Origin: Herbidospora yilanensis
Lineage (GTDB): Bacteria > Actinomycetota > Actinomycetes > Streptosporangiales > Streptosporangiaceae
DNA: 58,597 nt
Direction: 5' to 3'
NCBI RefSeq assembly: GCF_001570565.1
Contig: NZ_BBXE01000050.1
Location: 1-58,597, forward strand
This document shows, piece after piece, positions 17,930-24,921 of this stretch. Position 1 is the first letter of the stretch; each line of letters begins with the position of its first letter. The translations under genes and the position numbers were made by a program. The notes under the pieces were generated by a model, which made no database searches, was not told where the DNA came from, and saw only the letters and a list, made by a program, of their open reading frames with translations.

Positions 17930-18910
17930 GTGAGATCTCGCGACACCGACTGGGACGGAGTACGTCTCCATGTCGTGACCGGCAAGGGCGGCACCGGCAA
18001 GACGACCGTGGCCGCCGCCCTGGCCCTGGCCCTCGCGGCTGGCGGCCGCAAGGTGCTGCTCGTGGAGGTGGAGGGCCGTCAGGGCATCGCGCAGGTCTTC
18101 GATCTTCCACCGCTTCCCTACGAGGAACGCAAGATCGCGGTGGCGCCGGGAGGCGGCGACGTCCACGCGCTCGCCATCGACCCCGAAGAGGCCATGCTCG
18201 AATACCTCGAGATGTTCTACGGGCTCAAGCGCATGGGCAAGGCGCTGACCAAGATGGGCGTGGTCGACTTCGCCACCACGATCGCCCCGGGCCTGCGCGA
18301 CGTCCTGGTCACCGGCAAGACCAGCGAGGCGGTCAGGCGCAGAGACAAAGCCGGCAAGAGGGTCTACGACACCGTCGTCATGGACGCCCCGCCCACCGGC
18401 CGGGTCAGCCGCTTCCTGAACGTCACCCAAGAGGTGGCCGGCCTGGCCAGAGTCGGTCCGGTACGCACCCACGCCGACATGGTGCGCGGAGTGGTGGCCT
18501 CCCCCGAGACGGCGGTGCACTTCGTCACCCTTCTGGAGGAGATGCCCGTCCAGGAGACCCTCGACGGCGTCGCCGAACTGCGCGCGGCCAAACTGCCCGT
18601 CGGCGGGATCTTCATCAACATGGTGAGAGCCGTCGACCCCGCCCTCGCCGGCCCCTTCGACCTGGCCGAACTCGCCTTGGGCGTGAAGGCGGCCGGGCTC
18701 GGCGACGACGGCAACGCGGCGGTCATCGCCGAGGCCCTCGCCGGAGAGGTCGTCGAGCAGCAGAACCGGGCCGAGCTCGAAAGAACCGAGCGGGACGCGC
18801 TGGAGACCGCCGGGGTGCCACGATATGAACTGCCCCTGCTGGCGGACGGCGCCGACCTCGCGGGCCTCTACGAACTCGCCGAAGCGATCCGGACCCAGGG
18901 AGCCGCATGA
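17930..18910 (+). CDS. ArsA-family ATPase, first of pair
   Basis: A 326-residue P-loop ATPase of the ArsA/GET3 (SIMIBI) class with a deviant Walker A (GKGGTGKTT, residues 19-27) and a switch motif VVMDAPPTGR. The actinobacterial pair, equivalent to Rv3679/Rv3680, forms a heteromeric ATPase; arsenite transport is not indicated because no ArsB or arsenite cysteines are present. The GTG start at 17930 is chosen because a TAGCCT -10 box sits immediately upstream; six further codons are open but lack support. It overlaps the second ATPase gene by 4 nt (ATGA). Confidence 0.92.
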   Translation: MRSRDTDWDGVRLHVVTGKGGTGKTTVAAALALALAAGGRKVLLVEVEGRQGIAQVFDLPPLPYEERKIAVAPGGGDVHALAIDPEEAMLEYLEMFYGLKRMGKALTKMGVVDFATTIAPGLRDVLVTGKTSEAVRRRDKAGKRVYDTVVMDAPPTGRVSRFLNVTQEVAGLARVGPVRTHADMVRGVVASPETAVHFVTLLEEMPVQETLDGVAELRAAKLPVGGIFINMVRAVDPALAGPFDLAELALGVKAAGLGDDGNAAVIAEALAGEVVEQQNRAELERTERDALETAGVPRYELPLLADGADLAGLYELAEAIRTQGAA

Positions 18911-20025
18911 CCTCGCCCGAGCTTGACCTCGACGGCATCATCGACGATTCGGGCACCCGGATCGTGGTCTGCTGCGGGTCGGGTGGGGTCGGCAAGACGA
19001 CCACGGCGGCGGCCCTGGGGCTGCGGGCGGCCGAGCGGGGGCGCAACGTCGTGGTGCTGACCGTCGACCCGGCGCGGCGGCTGGCCCAGTCGATGGGGCT
19101 GACCTCGCTCGACAACACCCCGCGCAAGGTCGCGGGGGCCGACGGCGAGTTGTTCGCCATGATGCTCGACATGAAGCGGACCTTCGACGAGATCATCGAG
19201 GCCCACGCCGACCCCGAGCGGGCCCGCCAGATTCTGACGAACCCCTTCTACCAGTCGCTCTCGTCGAGCTTCTCCGGCACGCAGGAGTACATGGCGATGG
19301 AGAAGCTCGGCCAGCTCCGGCGGTCGGGCGATTGGGATCTGATCATCGTCGACACGCCGCCCTCGCGGTCGGCGCTCGACTTCCTCGACGCGCCCGAGCG
19401 GCTGGGGCGGTTCCTCGACGGGAAGCTGATCAGGTTGCTGATGGCGCCCGCCAAGGCCGGAGGGCGCAGCGCGTTCAAGATCCTGAACGCCGGGTTCGGG
19501 CTGGTGGCCGGGGTGCTGACCAAGGTGCTCGGCGCCCAGGTGCTGAAAGACATCCAGACGTTCGTCTCCGCGCTCGACGCCGTCTTCGGTGGATTCCGCC
19601 AGCGGGCGGAGCAGACCTACAAGCTGCTGCAGGCCCCCGGCACCGCGTTCATCGTGGTGGCCACGCCGGAGCGTGACGCGATGCGGGAGGCCTCCTACTT
19701 CGTGGAGCGACTGGCCGAGGAGCGGATGCCGCTTGCCGGTCTGGTGATCAACCGGGTGCACCGCTCCCCGGCTCCCGATCTGTCCGCGGCGCGGAGCACC
19801 GCCGCCGCGGAAGACCTGGAGTCGCGTGGTGAGCACGAGCTGACCGCCGCCGTGCTGAGACTGCACGCCGGACGGATGCAGCTCGCCGCCCGCGAGCACC
19901 GGGAGCAGGAACACTTCACCTCGGCCCACCCCACTGTGCCGGTCACCCAGGTGCCCGCGATGTCTCAGGACGTACACGACCTCGACGGGTTGCGTGAGAT
20001 CGGGGAACTGCTCGCCAAGCGCTGA
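18907..20025 (+). CDS. ArsA-family ATPase, second of pair
   Basis: A 372-residue partner ATPase with Walker A GSGGVGKTT (residues 24-32), the TVDPARRLAQSMGL motif and the switch-like IIVDTPPSRSALDFLDAP. It is translationally coupled to the first ATPase (4-nt overlap) and is equivalent in order to Rv3680. The protein is convergent with wblA, three bases apart at the stop codons. The pair probably handles a membrane-protein or small-molecule cargo, by analogy with the GET3 fold; this is inference. Confidence 0.92.
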   Translation: MTSPELDLDGIIDDSGTRIVVCCGSGGVGKTTTAAALGLRAAERGRNVVVLTVDPARRLAQSMGLTSLDNTPRKVAGADGELFAMMLDMKRTFDEIIEAHADPERARQILTNPFYQSLSSSFSGTQEYMAMEKLGQLRRSGDWDLIIVDTPPSRSALDFLDAPERLGRFLDGKLIRLLMAPAKAGGRSAFKILNAGFGLVAGVLTKVLGAQVLKDIQTFVSALDAVFGGFRQRAEQTYKLLQAPGTAFIVVATPERDAMREASYFVERLAEERMPLAGLVINRVHRSPAPDLSAARSTAAAEDLESRGEHELTAAVLRLHAGRMQLAAREHREQEHFTSAHPTVPVTQVPAMSQDVHDLDGLREIGELLAKR

Positions 20026-20028
20026 GGA

Positions 20029-20325
20029 TCAGCCGGCGATCAGCTCGTTCGTCCGTTCGTACTCTTCCTTCGCCATCTCCAGCAGGTCGCGCCAGGAGTC
20101 GACGTCGGGCCGACGGCGCAGGAGGGCGCGCCTTTCCCGTTCGGTCATGCCGCCCCAAACCCCGAACTCGATGCGATTGTCCAGCGCATCGGCGAGGCAT
20201 TCGGTCCGGACAGGGCATCCTCGACAGATCAACTTCGCCCGGTTCTGTGCGGCGCCCTGAACGAACAGAGCGTCAGGATCCGCACCTCGACAGGCGGCAC
20301 GGGAGGTCCAATCCGTGATCCACAT
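20029..20325 (-). CDS. wblA: WhiB-like regulator, WblA/WhiB4 type
   Basis: A 98-residue WhiB-family [4Fe-4S] transcription factor. The four cluster cysteines are C12, C34, C37 and C43 (AACRG, ICRGCPVRTEC), followed by the GVWGG turn and the basic TERERRALLRRRP segment. Its place between the ArsA pair and a class A PBP is that of Rv3681c (WhiB4) and Streptomyces wblA, a redox-responsive regulator of differentiation and stress genes. The ATG at 20325 is preceded by a GGGAGTGGGG ribosome-binding region. It is divergent from the PBP gene across about 248 bp that hold two palindromes. Confidence 0.92.
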   Translation of the reverse strand: MWITDWTSRAACRGADPDALFVQGAAQNRAKLICRGCPVRTECLADALDNRIEFGVWGGMTERERRALLRRRPDVDSWRDLLEMAKEEYERTNELIAG

Positions 20326-20460
20326 TTTTCGACCCCACTCCCCTTAGGTGGTCAGTCGTGACTTCTGGGGCCGACGGGCGCGGTCGCCGAGCCTCCTTAT
20401 TCAGTTGCCGCAGAGGAGAACGTACGAGACGCGGAGTCCGAATGGACAGACCCGCAGGGA

Positions 20461-20470
20461 CCAAATTTGG
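20461..20470. promoter_or_regulatory. Perfect 10-bp palindrome
   Basis: CCAAATTTGG lies in the wblA-PBP intergenic region, about 135 bp upstream of wblA and 104 bp upstream of the PBP start. It is an AT-centred dyad in GC-rich DNA, so a regulator site is plausible; no regulator can be named. Confidence 0.35.
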
Positions 20471-20489
20471 CGGCCGGTCGTGTCCGGGT

Positions 20490-20501
20490 ATGACTAGTCA
20501 T
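20490..20501. promoter_or_regulatory. Perfect 12-bp palindrome
   Basis: ATGACTAGTCAT lies 20 bp downstream of the first palindrome in the same divergent intergenic region. It contains the rare tetranucleotide CTAG at its centre. Candidate operator for wblA or the PBP gene. Confidence 0.4.
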
Positions 20502-20560
20502 GCCAAGCGAGGGTAATGCGGCGTGGTGCGTTTGGTACCGAATCTCCCCTTGCTTCGACG

Positions 20561-20566
20561 TACGCT
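20561..20566 (+). promoter_or_regulatory. -10 box TACGCT, leaderless start
   Basis: TACGCT ends 7 nt before the GTG at 20574, so the PBP message probably starts at the initiation codon. Confidence 0.5.
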
Positions 20567-20573
20567 TAGCTCC

Positions 20574-22820
20574 GTGCAAGCTTCAGGCAAAGCCCGCTTC
20601 GGGAACGCGATCTTGACCCTCGTCAAGCTCATCGCCGCCGCCTCCATGGCCGGCGTGCTGGTCGCGGCCGTCGGGCTGCCGGCCATCGGTGGGGCCGGTT
20701 TCGGCGCCAAGTCGGGGGTCGAGTCGCTGCGCATCGAGGCGGAGGAGCTCAACGAGCCCCCGCTGCCCGAGAAGACCGTGCTGCTCGACAACGACGGCAA
20801 GCAGATCGCGCAGTTCTACTTCCAGAACCGCGAGTCGGTGCCGCTGAGCAAGATCGCGCCGGTGATGCAGCAGGCGATCATCGCGATCGAGGACTTCCGG
20901 TTCTACGAGCACGGCGCCCTCGACATCGAGGGCACGATCCGCGCGATGACGAAGAACTTCTTCGGTGGCGGGGTCGTGCAGGGCGGCTCGTCCATCACGC
21001 AGCAGTACGTGAAGCTGGTCATCTTCAACTCGGCCGAGACCGAGGAAGAACAGCTCAAGGCGATCGAGGCGACGTACACGCGGAAGCTCAACGAGATCCG
21101 CTACGCCATGGCGATCGAGAACAAGTACTCGAAGGACGAGATCCTCAACCGCTACCTGAACATCTCCTATTTCGGCGACGGCGCCTACGGCATCGAGGCG
21201 GCGTCCAAGCGCTTCTTCGACAAGCACGCCTCGGAACTGGAGTTGCACGAGGCCGCGACGCTCGCCGGCGCGGTGCAGAACCCGAGCCAGACCGACCCGG
21301 GCCGGGGCAAGGAGTACCGCGCGCGGCTGCTGTCCCGCCGCAACACCGTGCTCGACCGGATGGCGGAGCTCAAGAAGATCACCCCCGCGCAGGCGACCGC
21401 GGCCAAGCAGGAGAAGCTCGGCTACAAGGGCGAGAAGATGCCGGGTGGTTGCGAAGACAGCTCCTACCCCTACTTCTGCCTGTACGTCCAGAACGACATA
21501 CTGAACAACCCCGACTTCGGCAAGACCGAGAAGGCCCGGCGCGACTTCCTGAACCGCGGCGGCCTCACCATCCGCACCACGCTCGACACGAAGATGCAGA
21601 AGGCCGCCGACGACGCGATCAAGAAGTACGTCTACGCGAGCGACGAGCAGGTCGCCGCCGAGGCGCTGGTCGAGCCCGGCACCGGCGCGATCAAGGCGCT
21701 GGCCGCCAGCCGCAAGTTCGGCGACAACAAGAAGAAGAACGAGATGAGCTACAACCTGGCGGCCAACCGCGCCCACGGCGGCGGTTCCGGCTTCCAGGCG
21801 GGCTCCACGTTCAAGGTGATCACCCTGCTGACCGCCCTCGACGAGGGCATGAAGCTGAACGACGGCTTCGCCACCGGCAAGACCTACGACATCCCGACCA
21901 ACGCGCTGTCGCCGTTCCGCGACTGCAAGGGCAACCGGACCGGCGAGACCCACCAGGTGTTCAACTCCAGCGAGGGCGCGGGCGGGTTCAACACCCTCCA
22001 GACCGGCACCTGGGGCTCGGTCAACACGTTCTTCATGAAGCTCGAAGAGCACGTCGGCCTCTGCAAGGTCGTCAAGATGGCCCAGAAGCTCGGCATCGAG
22101 CGGGCCGACGGCGCGAAGCTGCGCGAGGTGCCGACCTTCACCCTCGGCGTCAACGAGATGGACCCGGTGACGGTCGCCAACGCCTACGCCACGATCGGCG
22201 CCCGCGGCAAGTACTGCGCGCCGATGGTCATCACCGAGATCGTCGACCGCGATGGCAAGGCCACCAACTACAAGCCCGACTGCGACCAGGTGCTCGACGA
22301 GAAGGTCGCCGACGCGGCCAGCTCGATCCTCAGCGGCGTCTTCACCAAGGGCACCATGTCGGGCGTCGGCGGCATCGGCCGCGACGCGGCCGGCAAGACC
22401 GGCACCACCGACGGCTACACCGCCGCCTGGTTCGCCGGCTACACCCCCGACCTGGCCGGCGCCGTGAGCATCGGCGACCCGCGCGGCGCCTTCAAGTACG
22501 ACCTCACCGGCGTCACCATCGGCGGCCAGCCCTTCCCGTACGTCTACGGCGCCTCCATCTCGGGCCCGATCTGGAAGTACACGATGATGAAGGCGCTGAA
22601 GGGCGTGCCCGCCACGAACTTCACGCGGGTCGACATGTCGGAGTTCGGCGGCTGCTCGCCCGGCTTCTGCCAGCCCAAGCCGAAGCCCAAGCCCGACCGC
22701 GGCGGCGACCGCGGTGACCACCGTGGCGGCGACGACGGCGACCGCGGCGGCCACAACGACGGCGGCGACGTCTCCCCGCCCGACGACGGCGGCGGCGTCA
22801 TCATCCCGAACACCGACTGA
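20574..22820 (+). CDS. Class A penicillin-binding protein (PonA2-like)
   Basis: A 748-residue bifunctional peptidoglycan synthase. One N-terminal membrane helix (about residues 10-40) is followed by a GT51 glycosyltransferase domain (EDFRFYEHGA, GGSSITQQYVK, RKLNEIRYAMAIE) and a transpeptidase domain with SxxK in AGSTFK, SxN in GSVN and KTGTT. The tail after about residue 690 is Pro/Lys- then Gly/Asp/His-rich and shows no PASTA domain, unlike PonA2 of mycobacteria. The GTG at 20574 is preferred because the TACGCT -10 box places the transcription start there. It is equivalent in position to Rv3682. Confidence 0.94.
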   Translation: MQASGKARFGNAILTLVKLIAAASMAGVLVAAVGLPAIGGAGFGAKSGVESLRIEAEELNEPPLPEKTVLLDNDGKQIAQFYFQNRESVPLSKIAPVMQQAIIAIEDFRFYEHGALDIEGTIRAMTKNFFGGGVVQGGSSITQQYVKLVIFNSAETEEEQLKAIEATYTRKLNEIRYAMAIENKYSKDEILNRYLNISYFGDGAYGIEAASKRFFDKHASELELHEAATLAGAVQNPSQTDPGRGKEYRARLLSRRNTVLDRMAELKKITPAQATAAKQEKLGYKGEKMPGGCEDSSYPYFCLYVQNDILNNPDFGKTEKARRDFLNRGGLTIRTTLDTKMQKAADDAIKKYVYASDEQVAAEALVEPGTGAIKALAASRKFGDNKKKNEMSYNLAANRAHGGGSGFQAGSTFKVITLLTALDEGMKLNDGFATGKTYDIPTNALSPFRDCKGNRTGETHQVFNSSEGAGGFNTLQTGTWGSVNTFFMKLEEHVGLCKVVKMAQKLGIERADGAKLREVPTFTLGVNEMDPVTVANAYATIGARGKYCAPMVITEIVDRDGKATNYKPDCDQVLDEKVADAASSILSGVFTKGTMSGVGGIGRDAAGKTGTTDGYTAAWFAGYTPDLAGAVSIGDPRGAFKYDLTGVTIGGQPFPYVYGASISGPIWKYTMMKALKGVPATNFTRVDMSEFGGCSPGFCQPKPKPKPDRGGDRGDHRGGDDGDRGGHNDGGDVSPPDDGGGVIIPNTD

Positions 22821-22823
22821 CGA

Positions 22824-22872
22824 GAACGGCTGAGGGCCCTGCCCCGATCGGGGGGAGGGCCCTCAGCCGTTC
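22824..22872. terminator. Strong bidirectional hairpin terminator
   Basis: A perfect 17-bp inverted repeat (GAACGGCTGAGGGCCCT and its complement) encloses a 15-nt loop that itself pairs CCCC with GGGG. It lies between the convergent PBP and yqeY genes, four bases past the PBP stop. There is no T-tract, as is common in GC-rich actinobacteria. Confidence 0.85.
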
Positions 22873-22884
22873 CGTACGGGAGGA

Positions 22885-23340
22885 TCAGCCCGCCAGCCGC
22901 GCCTTCACCGCCGCCGCGACCCGGCCGCCCTCGGCCCGCCCCGCGACCTTCGGGTTGACGACCTTCATGACCTGGCCCATGGCCTGCGGCCCGGCCGCCC
23001 CCGTCTCGGCGATCGCCTCGTCGACGAGCACGGCCAGCTCGGCGTCGGAGAGCTGGGCCGGGAGGTACTCCTCCAGCACGGCCTGCTCCTCCAGCTCGGC
23101 CTTCGCCTGCTCCGCACGCCCCGCCCCGGCGAACGCCTCGGCCGCCTCGCGGCGCTTCTTGGCCTCCTTGGTGAGAACCTTGACGATCTCGTCGTCGCTC
23201 AGCTCACGGACGGCCTTGCCCGCGACCTCCTCGACGTTGATGGCGGCCAGCGCCATGCGGATGGTCCGCAACCGGATGTCGTCACGAGCCTTCATCGAAG
23301 TCGTGAGGTCGGCCTTCAGCCTGTCTTTGAGAGCGCTCAT
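22885..23340 (-). CDS. GatB/YqeY domain protein
   Basis: A 151-residue protein corresponding to the free-standing YqeY family, homologous to the tRNA-binding tail of the amidotransferase subunit GatB. Typical elements are LKARDDIRLRTIRMALAAI-like helix pairs near the N-terminus, VLTKEAKKRREAAEAFAGAGR and a C-terminal GQVMKVVNPKVAGRAEGGRVA. The biological role is not settled; tRNA association is suspected. It is divergent from the metallophosphoesterase gene across about 80 bp and convergent with the PBP gene. Confidence 0.93.
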   Translation of the reverse strand: MSALKDRLKADLTTSMKARDDIRLRTIRMALAAINVEEVAGKAVRELSDDEIVKVLTKEAKKRREAAEAFAGAGRAEQAKAELEEQAVLEEYLPAQLSDAELAVLVDEAIAETGAAGPQAMGQVMKVVNPKVAGRAEGGRVAAAVKARLAG

Positions 23341-23421
23341 GGCCCACTATCTTGCCGTGTCCCAGCCCGGGATCTCTCCGGGTTATCCCGGGCTCACCCG
23401 GCGTTCGGGCATGATTGGGAT

Positions 23422-24324
23422 GTGCGGAAAGTCGTAGCGGTACCTCTGGGAGTTGTCGGTCTCGGGCTCGCCGGGCTGGGCTACGCGTCGATCGTCGAGC
23501 GCAACTGGTTCCGGCTGCGCCGCTTCGACGTGCCGGTCCTGGAACCCGGCCGCCGCCCCGTGAAGATCCTGCAGATCTCCGACCTGCACCTCACCCCCGG
23601 CCGCACCCGCCTGATCAACTGGGTGCGATCCCTGTCGAGGCTCGAACCCGACCTGGTGGTCAACACGGGCGACACGATCTCCCACCCGGACGCGATCCCG
23701 TCGTACCTCCGCGCCGTCGAGCCCTTCCTCGACCTTCCGGGCCTGTTCGTGTACGGCTCCAACGACATGTACTCGCCGCATTTCAAGAACCCGGCCCGCT
23801 ATCTGTGGCGGACGTCCAAGACCGAGAGCAAGAAGCGCAACATCCCCGACCTGCCGTGGCTGGAGCTCGGAACGGCCATGACGTCGGCCGGCTGGCTCGA
23901 CATGAACAACACGACGGCCCGGCTGAAGGTCGGCGACCTCGACGTCGCGGTCGGCGGGATCAACGACTCCCACATCGACCTTGATCGCTACGACCGGATC
24001 GCGGGCCCTGCTCCCTCTGACGCCGATCTGCGCCTGGGGGTCATGCACTCTCCCGAGCCTCGGAACATGACACGCTTCGCCGCCGACGGCTATCAGCTCC
24101 TGCTGGCCGGGCACACGCACGGGGGGCAACTCTGCATCCCCTTCTACGGGGCCCTGGTGACCAACTGCGGGATCGATCGGGCCCGCGTGAAGGGTTTGTC
24201 CCATCACGAGTCGGCGTGGCTCCACGTGTCGGCTGGGCTCGGCACATCGCCCTTCGCTCCGGCGCGGTTCGCCTGCCCGCCGGAGGCGACGCTGCTGACT
24301 CTGGTGCCGCGCGTGGCGCGATGA
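23422..24324 (+). CDS. Membrane-anchored metallophosphoesterase
   Basis: A 300-residue calcineurin-like phosphoesterase with one N-terminal hydrophobic segment (VAVPLGVVGLGLAGLGYA) that would anchor it in the membrane. Metal-binding motifs in order are SDLHLTPG, NTGDTI, GSND (in place of the usual GNHD), MHSP and GHTHGGQ. It follows the PBP gene in position as Rv3683 does in M. tuberculosis, and may act on cell-envelope phospho-compounds (inference). The GTG start lies 7 nt behind CATGAT, a weak -10 candidate. The tRNA-Pro gene follows 46 bp downstream. Confidence 0.9.
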   Translation: MRKVVAVPLGVVGLGLAGLGYASIVERNWFRLRRFDVPVLEPGRRPVKILQISDLHLTPGRTRLINWVRSLSRLEPDLVVNTGDTISHPDAIPSYLRAVEPFLDLPGLFVYGSNDMYSPHFKNPARYLWRTSKTESKKRNIPDLPWLELGTAMTSAGWLDMNNTTARLKVGDLDVAVGGINDSHIDLDRYDRIAGPAPSDADLRLGVMHSPEPRNMTRFAADGYQLLLAGHTHGGQLCIPFYGALVTNCGIDRARVKGLSHHESAWLHVSAGLGTSPFAPARFACPPEATLLTLVPRVAR

Positions 24325-24370
24325 CGCAAGCGCGGCGAAAGTCCGCTAGACTCAACGAGGCAGAAACCAC

Positions 24371-24447
24371 CGGGGTGTAGCGCAGCTTGGCAGCGCGCTT
24401 CGTTCGGGACGAAGAGGTCGTGGGTTCAAATCCCGCCACCCCGACCA
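24371..24447 (+). tRNA. tRNA-Pro (CGG)
   Basis: A complete cloverleaf. The acceptor arms are CGGGGTG (24371-24377) and CACCCCG (24437-24443). The anticodon stem is CTTCG/CGAAG with loop TTCGGGA, giving anticodon CGG for proline codon CCG. The T arm contains GGTTCAAAT. The gene encodes A plus CCA at its end. The 3' 45 bases are repeated exactly at 29433-29477, showing that this tRNA served as an integration target and that its present CCA end comes from the inserted DNA. Confidence 0.95.
24401..24445 (+). repeat. attL: 45-bp att repeat in tRNA-Pro
   Basis: These 45 bases, from the anticodon stem through the acceptor stem, are identical to 29433-29477. The bases flanking the repeat differ on both sides (T versus C before it, C versus G after it). 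Such a duplication of a tRNA 3' half marks the ends of an element inserted by a tyrosine integrase. Confidence 0.92.
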
Positions 24448-24458
24448 GGTAGTTGCAG

Positions 24459-24500
24459 ATCAAGGGCCTGATCGCTGGAGACAGCGGTCAGGCCCTTGAT
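24459..24500 (+). terminator. Terminator after tRNA-Pro (element side)
   Basis: A 19-bp stem with one T-G wobble and a GAGA loop follows the tRNA by 11 bases and is trailed by TGTTT. It is a classical factor-independent terminator contributed by the inserted element. Confidence 0.85.
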
Positions 24501-24921
24501 TGTTTAACCGCCATATGACTGTCGGTCTGAACGCTGCCAGGGGGCACTGGCGGGTTCAAACGAGTTCACCTGGGTACCTTGATCAAGACAGCCTGGCCCC
24601 GAACCTTGATGGTCGTTCAAACTGATGGCGCAGTAACTGAATCGAAGAGACAGCCACGGCGCCCTTCAACGTGCCTCATCGTCAGAACGGCCGGCGAATC
24701 CCGCCCGCAGCGAAGCACTTTCAGGTCTTGCTCGAGCAACTAGGCTGAGAGTAATACTAGTGCCCGCGCAGCAGAGCAGGTCTGGCCCCGACCGGCCCTG
24801 CCCCACTCCATCCGCCCTCAGCGCATCGAGCCCGGATTCTGGAAGTGCGTAAGACGCCTCCGTGGGACCGCCGAGCACGCGCCGACTAACCTTGATGGTC
24901 GGCGGCTATCGAAAAGTACGG
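24501..24921. other. Non-coding left end of the element
   Basis: About 420 bp between the tRNA terminator and the stop codon of the 734-aa gene. Short open frames exist on both strands, but none has a convincing start, composition or recognisable sequence. I see no gene here. Confidence 0.5.

Noticed and set aside
20583-22754. Long minus-strand open frame opposite the PBP gene
   Set aside because: Composition is that of a shadow frame, and the plus strand has all PBP motifs.
24666-24878. 70-aa minus-strand open frame at the left end of the element
   Set aside because: No ribosome-binding site, no recognisable sequence, and the composition does not differ from random frames.
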